From Reticulitermes speratus (taxonomy: Eukaryota; Arthropoda; Insecta; Blattodea; Rhinotermitidae): a stretch of DNA of 64,000 nucleotides. A program made the translations under genes and the position numbers. Under the pieces are notes generated by a model that was not told the origin of the DNA, searched no databases, and was given only the letters and a program-made list of their open reading frames with translations. Position 1 is the stretch's first letter. Each line of letters opens with the position of its first letter. Positions 10,661 to 20,699 of the stretch are shown in pieces. The DNA lies in contig JAJKFL010000237.1 in assembly GCA_021186555.1 (NCBI GenBank), forward strand, positions 4,422,558 to 4,486,557, written 5' to 3'.

Positions 10661-11789
10661 CTTTATTGTAATTTTTTAGCATGTCAGAGAGTCCACTGAA
10701 ACAGAAAGGAGATTCAGAAAATATGGCAACAACCACTATAATGCCAAGAACTTTATTCTGGTGAGTTTTGCGGTTCTTATGGTGGTGTCGTCGACGTTTT
10801 CCTGCTTCTGGGGTATGATGCTGCATCAGTGGCTAATCAGATCCTGGCTTTTCAAGGCAACATAGTTGCCTCTAAAACTGTATGTGGCACATGGGTAACA
10901 GATGGTACACATCAGACTTCCATGTTGTCACCACTGACATTTAAAAATTGGTCTCACCATGACACTGAGGCTTGGATCCTGGCTTAGAATAAATCAGTGT
11001 CATCTGTCTGTAGCCAGGAGGTGACAGTGTCTGTTGCACATTGCTTGCCAGCCAGTTGCTTCTTAAGGGTTTAATAAGATCGAAGTCACTGGGCACACGA
11101 CTGGGACTGTACGGAGGGTGGGCCGTAACCTCCCAGCCATAGCACCCTAACCATTTACAAGTTCGGCTGGCGTTTATACGTACAGTTCCTCTCTATTACC
11201 TGCCGCAGTGGTGCTACATGCAGCACGCTGCATTGCATATTGTGGTACTTGGGCATGGCTTGCCTCTTATCTTGAGTGCCATGAGCATTGTCCATCCCCC
11301 ACCCAGACTCCCCCCCCCAACAATTTTATATGTTAGAACATATTTAATTTTCTATTCTATTTTGGATACATAAATTTTTTGTTTGCAGTTGCTTTTCTGT
11401 AAATATTAAGGTACAAGTGGTCTCAAAGATTATGTAGGAATTAAAAGTATTTTGCTTTTCTGTGGCCTGAACAGGTTGAAAATAATATTCGCTATTGTCA
11501 GGATATAGCAAGTACATTATATGTAACTGTCATTTTTTATCACACTCTGAAAATTGTTTAATGAGGGAATCAAATTCTATGGTACTGAGGCACATGCATA
11601 GAACAGAGATAAGAAAAGCCATCCACAGTAGAGATTAAAGTTATAATGCAAAATCATCATGCGATGTTCATCGATACTTTCCAGACTTACTGGTCTATTG
11701 TGTTACAGTATGTGAGGCCAGCCTTGAAATTGGTCATGCAAGCTAGCAATGTGCAGGGGGCATGAAGTTTTAAGGGTCATGGAATATGA

Positions 11790-11960
11790 CACTGCTGTCA
11801 TGCGATTAGCTCCCGACATTTTTGAGGGATTGTAGTGCCTTTATCTTCAAGGCTCTGTGTTGGGCTGCAGGACCCGTAAGATGAAGGGACTGTGGTACTT
11901 CAGAACACCGGGAATTACTCGCCCAACAACACAGTGTCATCCTAGAAGACTTGAATCTTT
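11790..11960. mobile_element. Inverted family-2 ribozyme-like element, decayed
   Basis: Left arm (minus) and right arm (plus) are inverted around 11865. The shared words are GTGCC TTTATCTTCAA with its counterpart AAGATGAAGGGACTGTGGTA, and CCGGGAATTACTCGCCCAAC with its left complement. It belongs to the same family as 15045-15240. The cores are mutated. Confidence 0.55.
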
Positions 11961-12223
11961 TGCAATACTGCTGTGAGAATCTTAGGTCTAGCATGGTGGG
12001 GATGTCTGATGCACGTATGTTGTGTGATGTTAATTACAGCACATCTGATATTGCACCTCGTGTGCACAGAGATGCAGTCAGACTGCACTGCTGGTGACAT
12101 CTCACGTATGCATGCTGTGTGACATTGTAGCACATTGCAGGCTAGTTTCAGTGCTTGCCTCATGTACAGTATTAGGTTCATGAAATATTTGTCGCAATAC
12201 AAACTGCATCTACTTATCTTCAG

Positions 12224-12429
12224 GATCAAACAAAAGAAGATTGTGAAGAGAGTGATGATGGCTGTGATGTACCACCACCAAACTTCCAACTTGTGAAGAC
12301 GGAAGTTGTTAATGATAGTGAAATAGAAACAGATAATGATGTGACAGCAAATGATGGCATAGAGAATACTGACACATCAAGGAATGATTCAGAAAGAATT
12401 CAGCTTGGTGATTTAATTGATGATACTAT
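12224..12429 (+). CDS. C2H2 zinc-finger gene, acidic middle exon
   Basis: The acceptor is TTATCTTCAG ending at 12223 and the donor GTAAGT starts at 12430. The 206-base exon reads in phase from the previous one and ends after two bases of a codon (AT), which the first base of 16594 completes to ATG. It encodes 68 residues that are strongly acidic: DQTKEDCEESDDGCD near the start, then PPPNFQLVKTEV, many D, E, N and T residues, and a short hydrophobic end IQLGDLIDDT. Acidic, unstructured segments like this commonly separate the N-terminus from the finger array in insect zinc-finger proteins. VKTEV resembles a sumoylation-type site (weak). There is no recognisable domain. Frame continuity across both introns is the main support. 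Confidence 0.75.
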
Positions 12430-12494
12430 GTAAGTATGTTGCAACATATCATGAAGTGCATGTTTAGTATGAGAATGAATTTATCACTCAGGAT

Positions 12495-12531
12495 AAAGGG
12501 TATAAACATGATACTCATGTTTATACCCTTT
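12495..12531. repeat. Perfect 16-bp inverted repeat (hairpin)
   Basis: AAAGGGTATAAACATG (12495-12510) and its exact complement (12516-12531) flank a five-base ATACT loop, 65 bases into intron 2. It could be a small palindrome relic or could form an RNA hairpin. Confidence 0.8.
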
Positions 12532-13289
12532 ACACCTAGTCAGGTATCAAATGTAATTTCTAAGATTCTATTTTAGAATAATGTAAGTGTTAAATGTAGC
12601 ATGTCCATCATCTGCATGGGTCCACTTGGTGTTGCTTCTTTTGGGTTGTCTTTGGAAAATTTTTGTTCCTTGTAAATGCCTTAACCATCTTATATTCTGT
12701 TATTTTAGGCAATTAGTAGCTGTTTGTAGTTTGTTTTGTGTATCCATACTGCTTGTAAAAAACATGTCTCTCCTGTTTATATTCTGGTTCCTTGGATAAA
12801 GAAATGAGAGGTGACTGGCCTACAAATCACATGACACCCCTTCTGCAGCGAGTGTGAGAACATTCACTGAAGGGCATGTAATGTCTTCCAATCATTTGGA
12901 AGATTAACACTGATTCATCCATGCATACTAGAAGTCATTATTTCTATAAAAGTGATTCAAGTGAAGTGACATATTTATGTAACTGAAGAATAATTGATGT
13001 TAAAAATCTTTATTGCTATGTAAATGGGTTAGTAATATTGATCTAGAAGTAAATTAACAGTCTTGAAACTGTGGAAATGGCTGCAGTATTATAATCCAAG
13101 ATATGGTGAGAAATGAGATAGTGGCCCAACACGTATTTCCTTATACACACGACAACAAATGTGAAAATTTATTTGCCAAACACAGAAAATTTGAATGTGT
13201 GCAGTCTGCCAAATCTGCTGTGTGACTGTATGAGATTTGAGGCTCTCACTGCAGCGTTAATGAAGATTTAAGTATTCTGAGATGTTATA

Positions 13290-13395
13290 CCATGTCAGCC
13301 AATAAATAGTTACAGATGTTTTGAAGGTGCACTGTACCTTCATCTTCAGGGTCTAGCTGTCTAAGAGATCCTGAAGATGATGGAACTACATTAAC
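13290..13395. mobile_element. Family-2 ribozyme-like pair, right arm truncated
   Basis: Left side (minus) has CCTTCATCTTCAGGGTC. The right side (plus) resumes GATCCTGAAGATGATGGAAC and stops at about 13395. Same layout as 15045-15240. Confidence 0.5.
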
Positions 13396-13407
13396 ACTGT
13401 AAAGCTT

Positions 13408-13659
13408 GTCGTCCTCGGTGGACTGGTGGTTAGCATGCTCGCCACTGGACGCAAGGTTCGCGGGTTCGATCCCGACCAAGGGCGATGGATTTTTAAGGGT
13501 GATAAAAATCAGGAGCACCACTTCCTTCGGAGGGGAAGTAAAGCCGTCGGTCCCATGTCGTAGATTTACGGCATGTAAAAGAACCTTACGGGCATGAATA
13601 GAACTAGTAATGTTCGTAAGCAAAATTCAGCGGCCATTTCTCACCCCAGTCTCCTGACT
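13408..13659 (+). mobile_element. tRNA-derived SINE family C
   Basis: The tRNA-like head contains TGGTTAGCATGCTCG (box A-like) and GGGTTCGATCCC (box B). The body has GATGGATTTTTAAGGGTGAT, CTTCCTTCGGAGGGGAAGTA, GGTCCCATGTCGTAGATTTA and CATGTAAAAGAACCTTA. An inverted copy is at 20452-20692. The 5' head looks like a tRNA gene, but the attached body and the second copy make it a SINE. Confidence 0.85.
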
Positions 13660-14329
13660 TGATAAGAGTGACTAATAGGTGTATAAGCTGCTGTAATTTG
13701 ATTTTCAAGTGTTAACAAATGAGAAGTTTGAGAAGAGATGACAGCAGCTGTGATGACAGTGCTGAAAAGGACAAGTATACTCAGCCAATCACAACAACAG
13801 AGGCTCTGTTTCATTTCCTGTACAAAGTAGATGCGTTAGCAGATGTTTGTGTGGAGATGGAGCTCGTAATGGGAAAAGCATTAAATGTGTGAGGACTTGT
13901 GGAACTCTTAGAGCCTTTCAGGGCAATATTGAAGGATTTCAGAAAGGCCAAACATCAAAAAATCACTGCCTTTTCGTGTTAAACCTGAAACATCTGCTTC
14001 ACCTCCCATTAAACTCCCATCTTCCATCACCTGCATCTGTGTCAGTGGAAGTTGAAGTTCAACTTTCCTATGACTCAGCACTGCCAAACAGTTAAGCCTT
14101 CAGCTTTCAAATGCATTATATAACACCACCACTCATTCATTCTTTTATTCATTTACTGTAAAATATGATGTTCAGTATATTTTATTTACCATTCTAAATG
14201 TCATAATGTTTATTATTGTTTTAAGCAAAGGTAGTTGGAATATGTCATTGACCTGCCTTTACCATTTATCAGTGGTGAGGCATGTTGTGGTGGGACAGAT
14301 ATACTGATGTTTCAGAGAGTTTGGCAGTC

Positions 14330-14460
14330 GTAGGCCAGTCCATGTGGGATATGTGATGGAGAAAGTGGCATTGCGATGGGGTTTTTTTCTCTTCGTGTTT
14401 CCATTTTTCCCTGTCAGTATCATTCCACTAGTGCTCCACGCTCATTTATCTACCACCGAC
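14330..14460 (+). repeat. Dispersed repeat (possible SINE family E)
   Basis: GTCCATGTGGGATATGTGAT followed by TTTCCATTTTTCCCTGTCAG and CTCATTTATCTACCA is related to 53560-53690 and, in a different state, to 46240-46405. Confidence 0.45.
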
Positions 14461-14520
14461 ACTTCATAATCTTGACAGTTGACAGCATCATTAACAAAGT
14501 CACTTGTCTTTACTCTTTGT

Positions 14521-14650
14521 TCACCGTGCATTGTGGTATTAATAAACACTTATTAACCAACAGTTGCACTATATAGTAGATTGTCACTTAAAATCACTTG
14601 AAATACCCTACATATGTTTCGGTCGTCGAGCGACCATCATCAGGGGCTTC
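14521..14650 (-). mobile_element. Single ribozyme-element end
   Basis: Reading from the outer end: CACCGTGCATT, then AACCAACAGTTGCAC (the family tail complement), then the minus-strand hammerhead motif at 14604-14648. The partner arm is absent. Confidence 0.6.
14604..14648 (-). ncRNA. Hammerhead-ribozyme-like motif
   Basis: Minus strand: GCCC, CTGATGA, stem II GGTCG with CGACC (five pairs, loop CTCGA), GAA, ACATATGT, A, GGGT. Stem I has three GC pairs plus a G-U. Confidence 0.68.
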
Positions 14651-15044
14651 AATATATGTACAAACTTCACTACGCACTTTCACTTTTCATTGCTGGTTTG
14701 TTGATGTACTCTGGGGGGTTCCTTATACGCGTTGTATTTATGTAGGGGGTGGCATTAGTTTTTTGGTGATGATTGTTGTATGTTGAGCTGCTTCGCTGTG
14801 AGAATATATTATGGTGTTGGTTTTCTGGTTGTATTCATTGTTCTGCGTTGACGGTGGTATGATGCGAAGATGTCACGTCGGTTGGTTGATCGTTGTCTTT
14901 CATTTTCTTTCTGTCCCCTTTCAATGCAAAATGGACATACAGTTACTTGGGTTCAGGGGTACAAGTCTGAGGAATTCCAAACTCTGGTGAGTGTGGCCAA
15001 CAGGGAAAGAGCTTGAAATCAATGGAAAGACACGAGGTCTTGAA

Positions 15045-15240
15045 GATTCAAGTCATCTGGGATGTTATGCTATATCACTGGGCAAGTAGTTACTGATATT
15101 TTGTAGTGCCTTTATCTTCAGGGTCAATGAGTACACAAAAACTGCTTGACCCTGGAGACGAAGGCGCTACAGTACTTCAAAATGTCGGAAACCACGCACC
15201 CAGTGACACACTTTCTCATCCCAGATGACTTGAACTTTCA
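15045..15240. mobile_element. Inverted family-2 ribozyme-like element
   Basis: Left arm 15045-15130 and right arm 15145-15240 are inverted copies. Outer ends are TTCAAGTCATCTGGGATG and CATCCCAGATGACTTGAA. The right arm reads CTGGAGA, a stem II closing GAAG/CTTC, then AAAATGTCGG. At 29.9 kb the homologous motif keeps CTGAAGA and GAAACGTCGG. Confidence 0.65.
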
Positions 15241-15636
15241 TCCATGCCAGTGAGAAGCTCAATCTTTCACAGATAAGGTCCCACTTCTATGATATATGTA
15301 CATGCACACAGATAAGAAATGTCTTGATTAGAGAGAGGTTTCTTGTACTTTAACAACCACGAGTGATACGGATGAAATGACAGACGCATGTTTAAGATGG
15401 TGAGTGATTAGCTCAGTAATCTGAATGACTTTACCCTGATATGAACGTATTCACTGTGTTCGTACACAGATGGACCCCGGCATACTAAACATATAAATTT
15501 GTATGGACTGAACGCTGACATTTAGTTAATATCTGTTTATCTTACTGAAAATGGTCATGTACTGAAAATTATGTTGGAGTTTAAGTTTAAGTCAAACCAA
15601 CTAATGCACAAGAATTATTAACAAATTGTATTTGCA

Positions 15637-15681
15637 ACCCCTACATACGTTTCAGCAATCAAGTTGCTATCCTCAGGGGGC
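15637..15681 (-). ncRNA. Hammerhead-ribozyme-like motif
   Basis: Minus strand: GCCCC, CTGAGGA, stem II AGCAA/TTGCT, GAA, ACGTATGT (pairs including one G-U), A, GGGG. The N7 position is G here, where other copies have A or T, as the CUGANGA rule allows. Confidence 0.62.
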
Positions 15682-15732
15682 GCATCAAAGAATCACGAAC
15701 ATCCACGGCATCCATGTTGATTCTTTGATGTT

Positions 15733-15886
15733 CCCCCTGAGGATGGCAACTTGATTGCCGAAATGTATGTAAAGGTAAAGCAACCCCATTACAGGCCTAG
15801 ACAGGCCTTGAGGGGTCCAGGGTCTGGTTTGTAGCGCAGTGCCTCAACCAACTACGCCACCGCGCCCCCGAAATGTATGTAGGGTT
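15733..15886 (+). ncRNA. Hammerhead-like motif interrupted near its cleavage site
   Basis: CCCC (15733-15736), CTGAGGA (15737-15743), stem II GGCAA/TTGCC (15745-15759), GAA (15760-15762), ATGTATGT (15763-15770), A15771. The 3' strand of stem I (GGGTT) resumes only at 15882, after the inserted SINE fragment. Confidence 0.6.
15758..15881 (-). mobile_element. SINE fragment insertion with 14-bp target duplication
   Basis: CCGAAATGTATGTA is at 15758-15771 and 15868-15881. The 96-bp insert read on the minus strand starts GGGCGCGGTGGCGTAGTTGG, a box A-like tRNA head, and ends in AGGCCTGTCTAGGCCTGTAA. That tail is shared with the family-D copy ending near 54370. Confidence 0.85.
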
Positions 15887-15960
15887 GCAAGTATATGTTA
15901 CTTTGTTAATAATTCTTGTGCATTGGTTGGTTTGACTTAAACTTATGACAAAATGCGCGG

Positions 15961-16593
15961 TACATATAATATAAAGTTATGTTGGAGATTTATTGAAGAC
16001 ACATGGTGGGGGGTGTGTCTCCCAACAACAGTGTACTACATATTATGTTGGTTTTTAATTTCTATGAATTATTAGAAAAGAATTTATCCCATTCCACCTC
16101 CTACAGAATCACCTGTCCTGATTCCAGGTTTTATTGGCTTTCCTTTGCTTAGGCATATGCAAGAATAATGCTTTAAAACATGTGACATCCACTTCCTGGC
16201 ATAAACTTTCCAATTCATCACACATTGTTCTACACTATTCAGTGCTATATAATGTAATGCAAGTGGAATATTTATTTCAAGTGTTGTTGGTTAATAACTA
16301 TCACAGAAATGGTTCATGTCTGTTTCATCATACCTTTTAGTTTCTAATCACGTGCTGATATCACATAGGAGCACTGTATTTTGGTACAGTCAGAATTGGC
16401 ACTGAACTCAACCTGTGTACTGTAGTCTGTATACATTTCCCTGCCTGATAGAAATATCATGAATTAAAGTTCAGTAGAAAAAGTCTATCTTTTCTGTTAC
16501 ACTGTCTTGTTATCATGTTATCAGATCATATTTGTCTAATTTTTAAAAATATGTTCCTTATTGTATTACAGTGGAATTTTGAAATAATTTCAG
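15961..16593. other. End of intron 2, no feature seen
   Basis: Unique-looking AT-rich sequence up to the acceptor at 16593. Confidence 0.5.
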
Positions 16594-17704
16594 GTATGAA
16601 GGCAGTAGGTCACCACTGCATGGCAGTGCGAGTGATGAGTCGGATTTCATTACCAATGATGCGTACACAGAAGGTGATCTGAAGGATGGAAATATTCTTC
16701 CAACAAATGCAGTCTGGATTAAGGAACCTGAAACTCGTTACTTCTGCGATATTTGTGGCCAAGGTTTTGTAATCAAACACAGCATAACTCAACATAAGCG
16801 AAAAAAGCATGGTATTCACCCTTACACGTGTGTCTTGTGTTCACAAACATTCCCAAAGAAGCAAGATCAACTTCGGCACTTGCAGAGTCATTCTGGGCCA
16901 GATGGTTTTGAGTGTGAAGCATGTCCAAAAGTCATTCCAGGTATTGATGCCTTTCTACGGCATCGCAAGATACACATTACAGAGAAAAATATCCCGTGTT
17001 TAACATGTGGTATGCTGTTCCGTACTACTTGGGAATTGCGATCACACTCTGTGACACACTCAGATAGTCGGAGATTCTCTTGCACTGAATGCGGTCAGGG
17101 ATTTGCTGTGAAAGCGCGTTTACTAGATCACATAAACAGTCACACAGGATCTCGGCCATATAAGTGTGAGATCTGTGGGAAAACATTTGCAGCGCAGTCA
17201 GGTTGGAGCAATCATTGTAAGTTACACACAGGACGAAAACCATTCAAATGTGAGTATTGTGACAGGAGCTTTGTGACAAACGCGAATCGTCGTAAACATG
17301 CCCGTACACACACGGGCGAGAAACGCTATGAGTGTGGAGATTGCCACAAGAAGTACAGTGCTCCAAATTCTTTGGCAATTCACAAGTTGCTACATTCAGG
17401 CCACAAACCTTACGAATGTGATGTGTGTAATGCTGCATTTCGGTGCAGTTCGCAGTTGGTGAATCACCGTCGTATACACACAGGTGAACGTCCATACACT
17501 TGTGATCTTTGTGGATCAGCCTTCTCCCAGGCAAGTAACCTAAATACGCATCGAAAAACACATGAGAGGTACCAGAAAATGCTTGATGAGAAAGTGCAGA
17601 AGACCCCCCATATAGAACACAGAAAATCACAAGAACAGAATCAGAAGGTGCTGAGTAAGAAGGCAGTCAAAGTACCTCCAGCTGGACATGCTCATGGAGA
17701 CTGA
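16594..17704 (+). CDS. C2H2 zinc-finger protein, finger-array terminal exon
   Basis: The acceptor TTTCAG ends at 16593. The first G completes an ATG codon with the previous exon, and the frame runs to TGA at 17702-17704. The exon adds 370 residues to a 455-residue protein. Ten C2H2 fingers (C-x2-C-x12-H-x3/4-H) fill about residues 137-408, beginning FCDICGQGF and ending HRKTH. The linkers between later fingers are TGEKP-like (HTGSRPY, HTGEKRY, HTGERPY). All zinc ligands I checked are intact. A charged tail of about 47 residues follows. Such arrays bind DNA, so a nuclear transcription regulator is likely. The target and orthologue are unknown. No ZAD, BTB or SET domain is visible in the three exons. 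Confidence 0.92.
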
Positions 17705-17778
17705 CACAACATCCATGATGGAAACTTGCTGGAAGGGAAGAAGGACTTGAGTATCCTTCCAGTAATCCATCTTGTATA

Positions 17779-17784
17779 AATAAA
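17779..17784 (+). promoter_or_regulatory. Poly(A) signal of the zinc-finger gene
   Basis: AATAAA lies 75 bases after the stop codon and is the nearest canonical signal. An alternative AATAAA is at about 18311. Confidence 0.6.
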
Positions 17785-18465
17785 ATTACAGAGCTTCAGC
17801 CTTCAAGCCAGTGAAAAGGCTTTAAGACTGAGTTTGTGCTGAACGTTTTGCATTACGTTACAATTGCTTTTCCAAACTACCGCCATTAGCGCAAAAGATC
17901 GTGGCTGTATCGCTGTGGAACTGCTTTACGTACAGTATGGATAAAATTATGTGACAAGTTCTGGAATTCTCATTATAAATGTTAGAACAGACAGAGTACA
18001 CAAATGCTTCAAGATAAGGAAGTAGGATCAGTTGTACAGAATATATTGGTTGCACTTTGTACGTAGGCTTGATGTACCACCGAGTATAACTACAGTGAAA
18101 ACATTGTTTGTTTACACATGTAACTGATGTCAGTAACAAGAACATATGAATGAGACTTCAGTGGAAGTGTTACAAGGAAAGAAGAGAGAATGGATGTTGG
18201 TGCTGTTACTCGTCAGTAAATTCGAGAAACCGCTGAAGTTTCTGCCACACGGAACGTAAGGGAACTTGGCAGACAATAAATAATAGAAGCCATACTTGCA
18301 GTACCTTTGTAATAAAACTAAGTAAGTATAATTTATCATAACATGAAATCTATTTTTTCACTTTACATTGTCCACTCAATATCTCCATAGTTATGGTAGT
18401 GTAATTACGATTTATTAAATTCCAACAAAGTATAATTATTAGGCAATATATATATTTACATTATA
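17785..18465. other. Downstream flank, no gene seen
   Basis: Possibly alternative 3' UTR if the later poly(A) signal is used. The minus-strand frames here have no support. Confidence 0.4.
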
Positions 18466-18520
18466 CTGTGACATATTTCAGCTATGATTGAGCCATAATC
18501 AGGGAATTCAAGGGATTATA
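18466..18520 (-). ncRNA. Decayed hammerhead-like motif
   Basis: Minus strand: CCCTGATTATGGCTC, AGCTGAAATATGTCA. G8 of the core is T and stem I is lost. Confidence 0.35.
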
Positions 18521-19236
18521 CATGATATATGAGTATATATTTTCATTAGAGATTGCAACTCGTGTATCCTTCTATGTGTAAGATATTGTAGTACTAGTCA
18601 AAGATAGGCCAGTTGAACATTGATCCTATATATACATAAATATTAATAGTTATAATTTTAAATGTTAGAGAACATTGCAATGTAAAAGGTAATGAGCTTG
18701 TTTTAACATTTAATTTTCATAATATACTCAGTTGTATATAAAACTATAAGTTACTGCTGTCAATCCTTATTGTGAAAGTGTCCGATCCTGTAACGGTGGA
18801 ATATCAAGTCTACTCTTAGAGTGGAATTTAATAAGTAGTGAAGTAGAATACATGGAAGATGCAAAATATTAAGTGTAATTACTGTTTTAAGGTCATCATC
18901 AGATAATTTGACCACATTTGGAACATACCAGTCATTAAGAGCACTTGGGTAGGGTAGTGTATGTCACATTAAGATTCAGAGATAATTTTAAGAAACGACT
19001 GTGTCCCTTTGGAATGTGTGACAAAAACTGTTCATATGCAGTATCTTTCAATTTAAAAAAATGTGTTTTACGCTTCAGAGAATACAGTTATTACCTCATA
19101 GTATACTTTTATACTGACACTGGAATAGTAGAAATTTATTTCACTTTTTCTGGACAAACATCCCATTCCTGTTACGGGAGTCCAACTTGTAATATGCATT
19201 CCTGACTGCAGTCTTTGTTAATGCAAATTTTGAGGT
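18521..19236. other. No gene seen
   Basis: AT-rich, short frames only. Confidence 0.45.
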
Positions 19237-19345
19237 TCTCACATTCATATCACTGATGAGTCAAGTCTTCTGAGATGTGACGCTGTGTCATGGGATCAGT
19301 ATTTTCTGACATTGACATAACACATTCCAGAAGACTTGAATTGTC
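19237..19345. mobile_element. Deletion derivative of the family-2 inverted element
   Basis: Outer ends TCAAGTCTTCTGAGATGTGA and CACATTCCAGAAGACTTGAA match the family-2 termini, but the ribozyme-bearing middle is gone. Confidence 0.5.
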
Positions 19346-19980
19346 ATTGTTTGTGACTTTACTGAGTTGTAATTCATTTCTGATACACTCTGGTAAAATG
19401 GAAATGCATTTCTTCTTCATGACACTTAATATTTAGTGCCAGTGATTTAAATCATCTATAGCAAACCCACTCCTTTTGCTGGGATTATTTTCTTCAAAAA
19501 CCCAATGAATGGTGGAACCGCAATGCCCAGACTTAAGGACCCTTGGGAAGAGTCTAGTTAGGGGAACAAAGGACAAAAAAAAACATGAGACAGTATAGAT
19601 TATTTAATCCGGTACCCACGGGATCCGACAGGTGTCAGATTATCAAACAACACCTATACTGAACAGGTAATTTTTCATTACTGCTTCTGTATTTGGGCTG
19701 TACAACTAACCAGAGGAGTATTTCATATGGATATCTTATACAACACCTTGTCCAATTATGCTAATTTAGGCTGTTTCTATGTCTGTTACTTTAGAGGGCC
19801 TTTCACACTTGTACTTCACCCCATAAAGGATTGTAATTGGTTCTTCTGTTTCTTTATATCATAGTTTATGATCTGATGTCACTATAAGCACACTTCAGCT
19901 TTCACCACTCTTGAAGCCTCCTAACTATTTTAAGTGTCTGAGGAATTGTTAATGTTATGTTTCATATTGCCTGCAGTACT
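19346..19980. other. No gene seen
   Basis: AT-rich. Nothing recognised apart from short homopolymers. Confidence 0.45.
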
Positions 19981-19989
19981 TTATTTACT

Positions 19990-20264
19990 CATCTTTGGGT
20001 CTTTTAAAACCATTGTAATAGCTCGATGGGCTCAATAAAGTATAGATAATGCAAGATAAAGTCACGGAATCAATGCACCTGCTGGATGTTACCGATGGTG
20101 AAACTTCCTTCTTGTTCGTAAATTTCGGACACCTCTCTGTGAAATAGTCAGCTTCAAACAAATGATCAGTGAAGTCATCCACAATCTCGAGGCGTTTGTT
20201 CAGAGCGCTTGTAGTCGGCTGTGGGCTCTTCACAACAGCCTCACAATCTTCTTTATCTTCTGGT
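19990..20264 (-). CDS. Possible terminal coding exon, unknown protein
   Basis: On the minus strand a frame of about 90 residues runs from a possible acceptor (TGTTGGTAG, intron side just above 20264) to a TAA that overlaps an AATAAA-like word. The residues include HEPEDKEDCEAVVKSPQ, then ALNKRLEIVDDF and YFTERCPKF, ending FKRPKDE. Composition is protein-like, with acidic and hydrophobic segments. The stop next to a poly(A)-like signal is suggestive. I recognise no domain. No upstream exon was found, and a family-B SINE fragment begins right behind the putative acceptor at about 20300. It could instead be a remnant of a transposon gene. Low confidence. Confidence 0.3.
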
Positions 20265-20298
20265 TCATGGGACTACCAACAGTTATAATAATATATAT

Positions 20299-20450
20299 AA
20301 TATAACTATGGCTCAACAGCCCTATATGGGCTCAGGCCTCCTCTTTCCGAGGTTACTGGGTCATGCGCATTTGTGGCAGTTGGTGACTGGCCGCGCTGCT
20401 GTTCTATCGATCCTGATGTGACTGCCAGAGCCATCTGGCAGGCAGTCAGG
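20299..20450 (-). mobile_element. SINE family B-like 3' fragment
   Basis: ATGGCTCAACAGCCCTATAT then GGCTCAGGCCTCCTC matches the 3' end of the minus-strand family-B copy at 46890. Confidence 0.5.
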
Positions 20451-20451
20451 A

Positions 20452-20692
20452 GACTAGGGTGAGAAATGAGCACAATTTTGCTTACGAAACATTTCTGTTC
20501 TATTCTATAAGGTTCTTTTACATGCCGTAAATCTACTACATGGGACCGACGGCTTTACTTCCCCTCCGAAGGAAGTGGTGCTCCGGATTTTTATCACCCT
20601 TAAAAATCCATCGACCTCGGTCGGGATCGAACCCACGAACCTTGGGGTCCAGTGGCGAGCACGCTAACCACTAGTCCACCGAGGTCGACACT
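20452..20692 (-). mobile_element. tRNA-derived SINE family C, inverted copy
   Basis: Reverse complement of the SINE at 13408-13659, including ACTTCCCCTCCGAAGGAAGT, ATCCATCGACCTCGGTCGGG and the tRNA-like head ending CCACCGAGGTCG. Confidence 0.85.
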
Positions 20693-20699
20693 ACCAACA

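Larger units (their letters stand above)
10243..12223 (+). other. Intron 1 of the zinc-finger gene
   Basis: GT-AG intron holding a 3' SINE-A fragment (10478-10660), an inverted family-2 ribozyme-like element (11790-11960) and otherwise unassigned DNA. A stretch around 10715-11050 looks as if it could be older repeat, but I could not assign it. Confidence 0.6.
15590..15960. mobile_element. Inverted-pair ribozyme element split by a SINE fragment
   Basis: Outer ends carry CAAACCAACTAATGCACAAG (15595) and its complement (about 15925). The left motif (15637-15681, minus) and right motif (15733-15886, plus) face outward. A 96-bp insert at 15772-15867 interrupts the right motif. Confidence 0.8.
12430..16593 (+). 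other. Intron 2 of the zinc-finger gene
   Basis: GT-AG intron of about 4.2 kb ending ATAATTTCAG. It is filled with repeats: a perfect hairpin (12495), SINE-C (13408), ribozyme-like units of both families (13290, 14521, 15045, 15590) and a nested SINE (15772). No further exon was seen. Confidence 0.7.

Noticed and set aside
10715-11050. Extra exon in intron 1 of the zinc-finger gene
   Set aside because: A locally protein-like reading exists, but no splice pair keeps the frame between 10242 and 12224.
13408-13480. Functional tRNA gene
   Set aside because: The head has good A and B boxes, but a shared SINE body follows and an inverted copy exists at 20452. The same applies to the heads at 42565, 53165 and 55473.
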